DNA of 64,000 nt, taken from assembly GCA_013306675.1 (NCBI GenBank), contig JABLUY010000156.1:1-64000 (forward strand). Reading direction: 5' to 3'. This document shows positions 22,404 through 31,389 of the stretch, one piece after another. Under the pieces are notes generated by a model. The model had not been told where the DNA came from. It saw only the letters and a list, made by a program, of their open reading frames with translations, and searched no databases. The DNA is from Thraustochytrium sp. TN22. Its lineage: Eukaryota; Sar; Bigyra; Thraustochytrida; Thraustochytriidae. Each line of letters begins with the position of its first letter. Position 1 is the first letter of the stretch. The translations under genes were made by a program, and so were the position numbers.

Positions 22404-23544
22404 CGAGGTCGATGGCCTGCACGAGCGGCTTGCGCGCAGGCGGGACCTCAAAGCCCTGCCACTCGACGTAGGATGCCATGATACGACGCATGAGCCAGTC
22501 GCCAAAGAGTGGGGCGCCTGCAGGCACGTCCTGATCCGCGGAGAGGCGGCTGCCGTCGAGCAGGCCAAACGGGATGGCCGCCGAGTACTTGGGCTCCAAG
22601 AAGAGCGGACTCGAGTAGCGCTCCACGCCAATGTCCAGCACGCGGTGGTAGGTGGCCTTGAGCCGGTGGTTGGTCAGCCGCGAGAGCAGGGCGCCCAGGT
22701 TCACCACCAGCGTGTCGCGCACAGGCGCCACGCTCCGGTACTCGCCGTCCATGTAGACCTGGAGGCCTGGGAAGCCAAACGTGGCCAGCAGAGTGATGAA
22801 GCCCGAGTCCACGTGCTCCGGCGTTGTCAGCTTCAGGTCCTCTGGCCCCAGCTGCGAGCTGTCCACCTGCCCACTCGAGCGCGCCGCGGAGTGAATGGAT
22901 CGCAGCGTGGACAGCGTCGCGCCGTCCGCGAACCACGCGTCGAAGAAGCCCGCAGGCTTACCCAGACCCTGCGCCACGAGCCGCAGCACGCGCATCGCCG
23001 CAGCGAACCACGCGCGCTGTGTCTTTTCAAAGGCCTCCCGGATCCACGCCAGGTCCGCGTCCTCAGGGAATGGCGTTTCCTCGTACAGAGGCAGTGCCGC
23101 CTCTGCCGCCGCAAGCCCCGCTGGCGAGAACCCCATGTCAAAAAACTCCTTGTGCGACGGGTCGTTGGGCTTGTACGGCTGGTACCCCCGGTACAGGTTC
23201 TCGTTCGCCGGCTCGTCCTTTTGCAGGTACAGTGTCCGTTTCACACTCCCCGAAAGCGCATGCAACGCCTTGCACGCCGCCAGATAGCTGTCCTCGTCGT
23301 ACTCTGGCACCTCCGTCAGCACCATGAAGCCTACGGTCTCCATCTGCGTCACTAGCTCGGCTGCCATCGCCTCATCGTCCGTGCGCCGCATGTCGAGCGC
23401 TTCCAGCGCCACAAAGTCCCACCGCTCATCATCTTGCGCCGCCTCGTCATGCGCCGCCGCCTCATCTTGCGCCGCCTCTGGCAGCTCTTCAGCATCCCCT
23501 GCGGCCAATTCGACTCGTCCCGCATCGTCTCCGGGCAATTGCAT
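22390..23544 (-). CDS. 2-oxoglutarate/Fe(II)-dependent oxygenase, IPNS-like
   Basis: From the ATG at 23544 the protein has 384 residues. It has the two-part layout of the isopenicillin-N-synthase/plant DIOX family: an N-terminal helical part (V-T-Q-M-E-T-V-G-F-M-V-L), then the jelly-roll core. The iron-binding triad is visible as H-V-D-S-G-F near residue 245 and the His of A-T-Y-H-R-V about 55 residues later. The 2OG-anchoring Arg is in R-Y-S-S-P-L-F. Such enzymes hydroxylate or desaturate small molecules with O2; the substrate is unknown. An in-frame ATG at 23730 would add 62 residues, but those cover Ala-coding GC repeats and part of a duplicated upstream segment, so I prefer the inner ATG. 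The stop codon lies inside a 56-bp tandem duplication. Confidence 0.8.
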   Translation of the reverse strand: MQLPGDDAGRVELAAGDAEELPEAAQDEAAAHDEAAQDDERWDFVALEALDMRRTDDEAMAAELVTQMETVGFMVLTEVPEYDEDSYLAACKALHALSGSVKRTLYLQKDEPANENLYRGYQPYKPNDPSHKEFFDMGFSPAGLAAAEAALPLYEETPFPEDADLAWIREAFEKTQRAWFAAAMRVLRLVAQGLGKPAGFFDAWFADGATLSTLRSIHSAARSSGQVDSSQLGPEDLKLTTPEHVDSGFITLLATFGFPGLQVYMDGEYRSVAPVRDTLVVNLGALLSRLTNHRLKATYHRVLDIGVERYSSPLFLEPKYSAAIPFGLLDGSRLSADQDVPAGAPLFGDWLMRRIMASYVEWQGFEVPPARKPLVQAIDLADFC

Positions 23545-23676
23545 GTCTGCTGCCGCTGCCGCGGCCAATGCCAATGCCGCTGCCAATGCCGCTGCCAATG
23601 CCGCTGCAATGCCGCTGCCGCAGCTGCCGCTGCAGTGCCGCTGCCGCAGTGGTCTTGCTGCGAAAGGACACGCGTG

Positions 23677-24385
23677 CGTGCAGTGCTTCGTCCGAGTTGG
23701 AGTTCTGCCCTCCCGCGCCAGCGAGACCATCGTGTTGAGCAAGCGACCTCTGCAGCTGCATGCTCAAGTGGCGCCGCGAAAAGTCTTCTCCGCGGGCCGG
23801 GGCCGCAGGCAGTGGCAGGCCTTGACTCTCTCTTGAGCAGCCAGCCCCCCGGCAGACCGGCTGAAGATCATTGCATCCGACAGGCTGCAGATGGCGCGTG
23901 CCTGCGGCACGTGCTGTTTGTTCGTGAGGAGCAAATGCAGCAAGTGACCCACTGGCAATCAAACACTCACAGTCAGTCAGTGAGATGATCATCACTGGCA
24001 CTGCGTGATGATCATCATCGGTCACCACCAGCAAACATGCTCAAGGACACCCGTGCGTGGTTCCGGGTCGTCGGGGTTGGAGTTCTGCCCTCTCGCGCCA
24101 GATGAGCAAGCGACCTCTGCAGCTGCACGCTTAAGTGGCTCCGGCCGGGCAGTGGCAGGGCCTGGTTGGCCGCGCGGGACATCATGCCACTGGTGAGGAT
24201 TGTGCATCCGACAGGCTGCAGATGGCGCGTGCCTGCGGCACGTGCTCTATTCGTGAATGCGAATTCACAGAAGCAAAGAGGAGCAAAAGCTCGCAAATGC
24301 AGCAAGTGGCCCGCCAACCAAACATGAAAATCATCTTCATCAGCATCGGTCACCACCAGCAAACGTGCAGTGCTTCTTGAGGCGA
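23677..24385. repeat. diverged tandem duplication upstream of the oxygenase gene
   Basis: Two related copies of about 330-365 bp lie head to tail. Shared blocks recur in the same order: ggagttctgccctc (near 23697 and 24075), gcaagcgacctctgcagctg, gacaggctgcagatggcgcg (near 23880 and 24210), gcaaatgcagcaagtg and cggtcaccaccagcaaac (24019 and 24347). Indels separate the copies. The array is the upstream, probably promoter, region of the minus-strand oxygenase gene. Confidence 0.75.
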
Positions 24386-24952
24386 GCCATCACCGTGCAT
24401 CACGTGGCCAAGGCGGCAGACCCTGAAGGCAAGCAAAGGCAAGAAGGCAAGCGGCAAGCTCCGGGGCACCGTTCCCAGACCGCGCTGTCCTGGCAGCTCC
24501 GTCGTGCACTCGAGCTGACAGCGTGAGACGCCGCTGCAGTGCCGCCGCAAGCGCCAATGGACTCTGAATAAAGCTTCGATTCGCCTCCGCGCGGCAGAAC
24601 GCTCGCGCGCGCGGCACGTCGCGACACGTCTGCTCTATCTCTCTCTCTTGCTCCTCGTCCTCGTGCCGCACGGGCCTGCACTGTTAAGACCGCGCATGCG
24701 TGCAGTGCAGTCTTGCTGAGGCCGCTCTCCTGGCTGCCTGGCCGGCGAGCTCGGCCAGAGCCACGAAGCGGGCCAGCGGCAGCGCGGCAGCGCGCGGCGG
24801 CCGCAGCCAGCCCGAGCGGCGGCTCGCGCGCGGCGCCGCACAGCCTTGCCAGGACATTTGCTTCTGGCGGCAGCTTGGAGACTCGGCGCGCGTCAGCGCC
24901 ATCCAGGGCGCCAAGCAAGCAAAGCGTGAACGGAGCGCGCGGGCGGCAGCGC

Positions 24953-24984
<32 letters not shown>

Positions 24985-25048
24985 GAAAGGCGGGAAAGGC
25001 TCGCCGGCGGCGGCCGGCGTCGGGCCTCGGCAGCGGCGGGGCGCGGCG

Positions 25049-28000
25049 ATGCAGGTGGCGGCGGGAGCGCGGGCACTCGTGTGGCGGCGCGCGCGGCTGG
25101 GCGCGCAGCGCGCCGCGCTGAGCTCGGGCGCGGGCGCGGGCGCGGGCGTGGGCGCGGAAGGCGCGGAGAGCATGCCGGAGAAGCGGCCGCTGAGGCTGGC
25201 GACGCAGGTGGCGAACTTTTCTGGGAGCAGGAAGGACCCCACGGGCGCGGCGAACGTGCCCATCTATCAGACGGCGACCTTCGACTGCAGGCACCAGAAC
25301 GAGTACGACTATACGCGGAGCGGGAACCCGACGCGGCATGCCTTGGAGGAGCTGTGCGCGTCGCTGGAGGGCCCGGAGGCGCGCGCCTTCGCGTTCACCT
25401 CGGGCATGGCGGCGCTCACGGCCGTCTCGCGGCTCGTGCGCCCGGGCGAGACCGTGCTTGCGTGCGCCGACATTTACGGCGGCATGCACCGGCTGCTGAT
25501 GAATAGCGTGCGCACGGCCGGCGCGCACGTGCGCTTCGTCAAGACCTGGGACCTGACCGAGGTGGAGGCGGCCTTCGCCGAGGCGGAGGCGGCGCAGCAG
25601 CGCATCAGCCTGGTCTGCCTCGAGTCGCCCACCAACCCGCAGATGCGCGTGAGCGACGTGCGCGGCATCTCGCGGCTGGCGCGCGCCAACAACGCCCTGC
25701 TCTGCGTGGACAATTCCATGATGTCGCCCGTGCTCATGCAGCCGCTGGCGCTCGGCGCCGACATCGTCATGCACTCCGCGACCAAGTTCATGGCGGGCCA
25801 CTCGGACGTCATGGCCGGCGTGCTGGCTTGCCGCGACCCGGAGGTCGCGGCGCGCATCGCTTTCTTGCAGAACGCCGAGGGCAGTGGACTGGCTCCCTTC
25901 GACTCGTGGCTCGTCCTGCGCGGCATCAAGACCATGGCACTGCGCGTGGGCGCGGCGCAGCGCAACGCACTGCGCGTCTACGAGTTCCTCATCAACCACC
26001 CGGACGTGGTTGGCGTCAACTACCTCAAGCCGCTGCACGAGGAGTACCTGCACGTGGACGCGGCGCTCGAGGACCGCAAGCGCAGCCACGGCAACCCGGA
26101 CTGGCTGCGCGAGACCCAGGTGCACTTTGAGCAGGCGCGCGGAGGCGGCGCGCTGCTCAGCTTCGAGATGGCGGACGCCGCCATCTCCGAGGCCGTGGTG
26201 GCCTCGCTCACGCTCTTCAAGAACACCGTCAGCTTTGGCTCGGTCAGCTCGCTTGCCGAGATCCCGGCTGCCATGAGCCACGCCAGCATCCCGGCCGACA
26301 TGCAGACCATGTCGCCCGCGCTCATCCGCCTCTCCATCGGCATTGAGGACAGCCGCGACCTCATCGGCGACCTCTCCCAGGCGCTCGCCACCGCCGCTGC
26401 GCAGTCCTCGGCCAAGAAGCTCGTGCGCAGCGCCAGCTACGGCTCCTTCCCGCTCGGCGAGTCGCTGCCGCCGCGCGACAACCATGCCGTCGGCGTCTCC
26501 ATGCCGTCATGGGAGGACGTGGTGCGCTACGAGGAGGGCGACCCCAACACACATGCCAAGCTCATGGCAGGCTACCCGCGCTTCGTGTTCTTGCGCTCCG
26601 TCAAGCAGCTCTTCGCCAAGGCCGAGGAGCTCTTCGCGCAGCCGGGCGAGCGCGCCATGGTGCTGCCCAGTGCGCGCATCGCCCTGCGCCTGCACTCCTT
26701 CATCGGCGACTCGCGCGTGCGCTTGCATGACTGCTTCGCGCATGGCGCCTTTGCCGTCACCTACCCGGAGGAGCTCGCGGACCGCGCGAAGAAATTCTGG
26801 CAGCACACCGGAGAGATCGTTTCGAGCCGCCAGGCCGCCGCCATCCTCGACGTCATCGACCGCACCTGCTTCGAGAACGCGCGCAAGGGTGGCCAGCGCG
26901 AGCTTCGCGACGCCCAGTCGCTCGAGGACGCCGACGCCGCACCCGACGCCAGCGTGCCGCCCGCGGTGCCTCGCTCCGCCTCGCCCTTTGCACTCGGCAC
27001 CCCGGTCGGGGAGTCCTCCTCCTCCTCGGCGCCCAACGCCAAGCCCTCCACGACCTCGCGCCGTCCCAACTACTCCCCGCGCGCCGCGCTGCAGCGCCGC
27101 ATCGCCTCCATCATGCACGAAGACCAGGGCAACGTCTACCTCTTCCCGACCGGCATGGCCGCGCTTGCTTCCGTGCAGCGCCTGCTCAAGCTCTCCTCGC
27201 AGTGGGAGACGCGCCCGCTGCGCACCGTCGTCTTCGGCTTCCCGTACCTGGACACGCTCAAGCTCGCGGAGCTCGGCTCCGGCTGCGCCTTCTTCGGCCG
27301 CGGCGACGACGCCGACTTTCAGGCGCTGCGCGAGCTCCTCGAGCGCGAGCGCATCTCCGGCCTCTTTTGCGAGTTCCCGTCCAACCCGCTGCTCGCGGCG
27401 CCGGACCTCGAGCGTCTTCGCACGCTCGCCGACGAGTTTGGCTTCCCCATCATCGTCGATGACTCCGTCGGAGGCTCTGCCAACATCGATCTCGCCGTGC
27501 CCGGTGGCGCCGACATCATCTGCACCTCGCTCACCAAGCAGTTCTCCGGCTCTGGCAACGTCATGGGCGGCTCGCTCGTCCTCAACTCGCACACACCGCT
27601 CTACGGCGTGCTCAAGAGCCGCATCGACCACGATCATGAGGAGAACCTCTGGTCTGAAGACGCCCAGGTGCTCCTTAAGGCCAGCGCCGACCTCGAGTCT
27701 CGCGTTGCCAAGACCAACGCCACCACCATGGAGGTCATCAACCACCTTGAGCGCTCCCCGCTCGTCGAAACCATCTACCACCCCTCGCGCATCAACACGG
27801 ATCTTTACGACAAGTTCAAGCGCGACGCGCCCTACGCCGGCTATGGCTCCCTCTTCTCCGTCGTCTTCAAGGACCGCTCGCACGCCCAGAGCTTTTACAA
27901 CCGTCTGCAAATCCCCAAGACCCCGGGCTTTGGCACCAACTTCTCCATGACCTGTCCCTACACGGTCATCGCGCACTACCACGAGCTCGAGTGGGCTGCG

Positions 28001-28108
28001 CGCTACGGCGTTGACGCCAGCCTCGTGCGCATCTGGATTGGCACCGAGGACCCGCGCGAGCTCGTTGCCAAGTTCGACGTGGCTCTCGACAGCTGTTGCG
28101 GCCTGTAA
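25049..28108 (+). CDS. cystathionine beta-lyase / cystathionine gamma-synthase fusion
   Basis: The 1,019-residue protein joins two PLP enzymes of the Cys/Met-metabolism family. Residues about 55-460 match plant-type cystathionine beta-lyase: E-S-P-T-N-P, then the PLP-lysine block H-S-A-T-K-F-M-A-G-H-S-D-V-M-A-G, then L-A-P-F-D-S-W-L and M-S-H-A-S-I-P. After a linker, residues about 490-1,019 match the fungal-type (STR2-like) cystathionine gamma-synthase: H-T-G-E-I-V-S-S-R, F-P-T-G-M-A-A, F-C-E-F-P-S-N-P-L-L and the PLP lysine in T-S-L-T-K-Q-F-S-G. One chain could therefore make cystathionine from cysteine plus an activated homoserine and cleave it to homocysteine for methionine. The acid-free, Arg/Ala-rich first 40 residues look like a mitochondrial or plastid presequence. 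Upstream in-frame sequence is Gly/Arg repeats from a TTG, so I start at the ATG. Confidence 0.9.
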   Translation: MQVAAGARALVWRRARLGAQRAALSSGAGAGAGVGAEGAESMPEKRPLRLATQVANFSGSRKDPTGAANVPIYQTATFDCRHQNEYDYTRSGNPTRHALEELCASLEGPEARAFAFTSGMAALTAVSRLVRPGETVLACADIYGGMHRLLMNSVRTAGAHVRFVKTWDLTEVEAAFAEAEAAQQRISLVCLESPTNPQMRVSDVRGISRLARANNALLCVDNSMMSPVLMQPLALGADIVMHSATKFMAGHSDVMAGVLACRDPEVAARIAFLQNAEGSGLAPFDSWLVLRGIKTMALRVGAAQRNALRVYEFLINHPDVVGVNYLKPLHEEYLHVDAALEDRKRSHGNPDWLRETQVHFEQARGGGALLSFEMADAAISEAVVASLTLFKNTVSFGSVSSLAEIPAAMSHASIPADMQTMSPALIRLSIGIEDSRDLIGDLSQALATAAAQSSAKKLVRSASYGSFPLGESLPPRDNHAVGVSMPSWEDVVRYEEGDPNTHAKLMAGYPRFVFLRSVKQLFAKAEELFAQPGERAMVLPSARIALRLHSFIGDSRVRLHDCFAHGAFAVTYPEELADRAKKFWQHTGEIVSSRQAAAILDVIDRTCFENARKGGQRELRDAQSLEDADAAPDASVPPAVPRSASPFALGTPVGESSSSSAPNAKPSTTSRRPNYSPRAALQRRIASIMHEDQGNVYLFPTGMAALASVQRLLKLSSQWETRPLRTVVFGFPYLDTLKLAELGSGCAFFGRGDDADFQALRELLERERISGLFCEFPSNPLLAAPDLERLRTLADEFGFPIIVDDSVGGSANIDLAVPGGADIICTSLTKQFSGSGNVMGGSLVLNSHTPLYGVLKSRIDHDHEENLWSEDAQVLLKASADLESRVAKTNATTMEVINHLERSPLVETIYHPSRINTDLYDKFKRDAPYAGYGSLFSVVFKDRSHAQSFYNRLQIPKTPGFGTNFSMTCPYTVIAHYHELEWAARYGVDASLVRIWIGTEDPRELVAKFDVALDSCCGL

Positions 28109-28270
28109 TTGACCCTTTCACTCATCATTGTGAGGGGAGGAGGGGAGGAGGAGAAGGAGGAAGGAGTCCTGGACACTCGTGTGATGTTGTGGTATCTCTC
28201 TAGCTAGAGCTAGCTGGCTAGGAGCTAGATCCTAACTTAGAGCGAGCTAGAAGGTGAAGGTAGCATAGGC

Positions 28271-28325
28271 AGAGAGAGAACGAGAGAGAGAGAGAGAGGG
28301 AGAGAGGAAACGAGAGAGAGGAGAA
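28271..28325. repeat. GA-rich microsatellite
   Basis: A purine run of gagaga units in the 258-bp gap between the convergent CBL-CGS and USP5 genes. The same gap has a ctagctagagctagct cluster and a GGTACCTGGTACC palindrome near 28332. Confidence 0.8.
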
Positions 28326-28366
28326 AGTGTGGTACCTGGTACCAGAACCTGGTTAGTAGTTATTAC

Positions 28367-30937
28367 TTAGGTGCTCGCACGCTCGTACACGTAAAGCAAG
28401 CCATGCTCAAAAGGAGGATTCTTGGACTTGGCGACCTTGCGGTCATTAAAGATGACCCAGTCGTCCAAGGTGTCGTTGGTCAAGTCCCCCGAAAGGTTGC
28501 AGTGGACCAGGTAGTGCCCGCCGTGCGGCGTCTTGCCAATGTGCGAGATGAAGCCGCGCAAGATGTACTTGCCTTCCTTCGCGTCGTTGTCCTCGCGAAT
28601 GGCGTCCTCTTGGGAGGCGCGGCCTTGCGCACCGCTGCCACCGGAGCCACCGGCGTTATCTGCGGCCACCAGGTCATCCAGCTCGCCAGCGTGGCTAAAC
28701 AACCAGTCCGCCGCGCGCTCCAGGTTGCCGCCGCACTCGCGCAGCGCCAGCCGCGCGCCATCCTCGGCAAAGCCCATGGCGCCCAGCGTTGCGACCGCCT
28801 CGGCGTCAGCACCGCTGCCACGACCCGCGTCAGCACCGCTAGCACCGCCGTTCGCGGGGAGCGGGTCGGCAAAGTCCGGGTCGCCCATGTGCTCCAAGAC
28901 CCAGTGCATGGCGGCGTCCGCAGAGTCGTTGCCCGTGGCCAAGAGCGCGCGCTTGCAGCCGTTCTCATCGAAGCCCATCTCCACGAGCTGGCGCAACAGC
29001 GCCTCATCAGGCGCCGCCGCCGAGGCGCCGGCAGCCGGCGCGCCATCCGGAGGGGCATCCGGTAGCTCCTCCTCGCCCGCTTGCAGGCCCTGTCCGCGCA
29101 GTTGCGTCAGGTCCAGGTCGCGCGGTACCGGGATGCGCGCCTCGATCTTCTTGGGGGTCCAGTCGTCGCCCAGCACGTAGCGCTTCAGCTGCACGGCGAG
29201 GAACTGCGGGAATGTGCCCATGGAGGACACTTGCACCGCGTGGCCGCGGCGGCCCGTGGCTGGCGACAGGTAGTCGTCCACATCCACGGCGGCAGATTCG
29301 CCCAGCGAGGCGGCCAGACAGTCCTCAAAGGGCACCACCGGGAGCGGCGGCGGCTCCTCGCCCTTGGCCGGCGGCGGGCCCTGCGGGGGCGCAGGCACCG
29401 TCAGCATGAGCACGTTGTTCACCATGCTCTGGTACTTGACCTTGCCCGACTGCTGACACTCGAGGCGCTCCTCGACCAGGAAGGAGAACCATTGCCCCGG
29501 GTCGCGCAGCGAGGCGTCCAGCGCGCTGCCTGACGGTCCATGGTCCATGCGCTGCACGCGATCCAGCACGTACTGAAAGTACTCGCGTGCATCCTGCTGC
29601 TCGCGAGATCCAAAGTCTGGGTGCCCGTGGCCCAGGCAGTCCTTGAGCATCTTGGGCGGCACAGCCAGCACGCCGTCGTCGTCCGGCGTCAGCCCGTTGG
29701 CACGCGGCGCCGACAGCGAGGCCGCCAGCTTCACAAACTGCGTCTCCAGGTCCGTCTGCGGCTCCTCCGGCGCACGCTGGAAGCAGTCCATGCGCATGCG
29801 CTCCGCTTCACGGTCGCTCGCGCCCTCGCTGTAGAAGAAGCGCCGCCGGAACGGCTCCAGCGAGAAGAGCAGCTGGTACACCGAGTTCGCGTAGCATGAG
29901 TTGCCCAGGTTGAAAAGGCCCACGCGCCCGGGCCCATAGCAGTCCTCCAGCTTCTCGTCGCCCTCCAGCACGGCCGACAGCGTCAGCGACTTGTTCGCCT
30001 CCACCTCCATCTCCGTCATGGTCTTGTCCGTCTTGGACAAGTCCATAATGTTGATCCCAAAGTGCCGCAGGTGCTTGGCCAGGAACGGGTCCTCCACCAT
30101 GCAGTCCTCGCTAGGGTCGTACGAGTAAACGTCCGCCTTGCCCTCCGGCGTGATGGTGCCCAGCTTCACCGCCAGCGGGTACTTGCGACCCGTCGCCTCA
30201 AAGTGCTTGAGCGCCGCGCCCGATCCGCCGGACCCGTCCCAGTTCCGCCGCCCAGAGCCGATGTAGCCCGTGCTCAGATTGAGCCAGAGGTTCTCCGTGA
30301 TGCCGCTGTCCTCGCAGCGCCACGTCCTGGGGTCCGGCGAGACGCGCACGCCGTTGTTCACCTGCACCAGACCCTCCGCGAACTTGCTCACCGGCCGCAC
30401 CTCATCGCTCGCGTCCCACGCTGCCACCTCGCGCTGCATCGACGCGTCGTCCATGGCGATGATCGCGTCCGCCGTCTCCAGCAGCGCCTTGGGCAGGTAC
30501 TTGCTCGCCGCCTCGCTCGGGTACGCCAGCACCGCATCCAGGTCAGGGTACACCGTGAAGCCGTACTCCTTGATCAGCTTTCCGCGTCCGCCGATCTCGT
30601 CCGCCGGCGAGAATCCGCCCTCCACGCCGATGGCCAGCTTCGTGGGCTCCTCCAGCTCTGCGGCGCGGCGCGCCGCCTCCTCCTCTTCCTCGTCCATCTC
30701 GCGGCTCCACTTGACGTACAGGTACAGCTTCGACCCGGTGCGCTCGTGGTCCACGCCCACGAACAGCGATGAGTACGCCTGCAGCGTGCTCAGGTTCACG
30801 TACAGGCCGTCCGCCGCGCTCTCGGGCGTCAAGAAGCAGAAGCCGCACTCATCCTTCCACGCGCGCGCGGACGCGCCCGGCCGCCGCGCCTCCGACGCCA
30901 CCGCCGCCACGCTCTTCGCCAGCCGCGCCTCGCTCAT
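28367..30937 (-). CDS. USP5: ubiquitin-specific protease 5/13 (UBP14-like)
   Basis: The 856-residue protein matches the USP5/isopeptidase T layout and length. In order: an N-terminal cryptic UBP domain (W-K-D-E-C-G-F-C-F); a zinc-finger UBP region (E-N-L-W-L-N-L, G-R-R-N-W-D-G-S-G-G, P-L-A-V-K-L-G-T-I-T); the catalytic Cys box G-L-F-N-L-G-N-S-C-Y-A-N-S; two UBA domains (L-V-E-M-G-F-D-E-N-G and L-G-A-M-G-F-A-E-D-G); and the His box P-H-G-G-H-Y-L-V-H-C, ending D-W-V-I-F-N-D-R-K-V. USP5 disassembles free polyubiquitin in cytosol and nucleus. Oddly, in the ZnF-UBP two positions that are zinc cysteines in human USP5 are Ser (C-E-D-S and G-S-G-R-R), while the G-R-R ubiquitin-tail contact remains. 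Start is the ATG; upstream is Arg-rich (CGC)n. Confidence 0.92.
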   Translation of the reverse strand: MSEARLAKSVAAVASEARRPGASARAWKDECGFCFLTPESAADGLYVNLSTLQAYSSLFVGVDHERTGSKLYLYVKWSREMDEEEEEAARRAAELEEPTKLAIGVEGGFSPADEIGGRGKLIKEYGFTVYPDLDAVLAYPSEAASKYLPKALLETADAIIAMDDASMQREVAAWDASDEVRPVSKFAEGLVQVNNGVRVSPDPRTWRCEDSGITENLWLNLSTGYIGSGRRNWDGSGGSGAALKHFEATGRKYPLAVKLGTITPEGKADVYSYDPSEDCMVEDPFLAKHLRHFGINIMDLSKTDKTMTEMEVEANKSLTLSAVLEGDEKLEDCYGPGRVGLFNLGNSCYANSVYQLLFSLEPFRRRFFYSEGASDREAERMRMDCFQRAPEEPQTDLETQFVKLAASLSAPRANGLTPDDDGVLAVPPKMLKDCLGHGHPDFGSREQQDAREYFQYVLDRVQRMDHGPSGSALDASLRDPGQWFSFLVEERLECQQSGKVKYQSMVNNVLMLTVPAPPQGPPPAKGEEPPPLPVVPFEDCLAASLGESAAVDVDDYLSPATGRRGHAVQVSSMGTFPQFLAVQLKRYVLGDDWTPKKIEARIPVPRDLDLTQLRGQGLQAGEEELPDAPPDGAPAAGASAAAPDEALLRQLVEMGFDENGCKRALLATGNDSADAAMHWVLEHMGDPDFADPLPANGGASGADAGRGSGADAEAVATLGAMGFAEDGARLALRECGGNLERAADWLFSHAGELDDLVAADNAGGSGGSGAQGRASQEDAIREDNDAKEGKYILRGFISHIGKTPHGGHYLVHCNLSGDLTNDTLDDWVIFNDRKVAKSKNPPFEHGLLYVYERAST

Positions 30938-30946
30938 CCTGCCTCC

Positions 30947-30986
<40 letters not shown>

Positions 30987-31389
30987 GCCCGAGCCCCCTG
31001 CGCACGTCGCACGCACGCGCCGTTCTGGCTTTGCGAGCGAACTTCGACTTCGGCCTCGACTCGGACTCGGACGACTTCGAGAACGGGAGCAGCGACGACC
31101 GAGCGCGACGCGACCGAGCGGGACGCGCGCGACCGCGACCGCGCGACCGAGCTCACGAGCGCGAGCAGCTCGCGCAAGACCACGAGCAAGACCAAGAGGA
31201 CGCAACTCCGAGAAGAGATCAAGACACGAAGAGACCAAGAGACCAAGAGACGACGAGCACGAGCACGAGCACGAGCACGAAGAGCGAAGTAGAACAGAGT
31301 TCCTCGGGGCAGAGCGAGAATAAGAGCTCTTCGAATTAGAAGATCAGAACGTCTGAAGCGCGGAACGCACTCCGCACCGTGCTCATCGC
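30938..31389. other. USP5 upstream region with simple repeats
   Basis: The 452-bp interval contains (CGC)n at about 30953-30990, gcgaccgagcg-type repeats, and agagaccaagag plus (cacgag)n repeats near 31215-31285. It separates the USP5 start from the stop of the tandem upstream gene. I see no gene. Confidence 0.5.

Noticed and set aside
24893-27982. Two long minus-strand frames of about 500 codons
   Set aside because: Antisense shadows of the CBL-CGS fusion gene.
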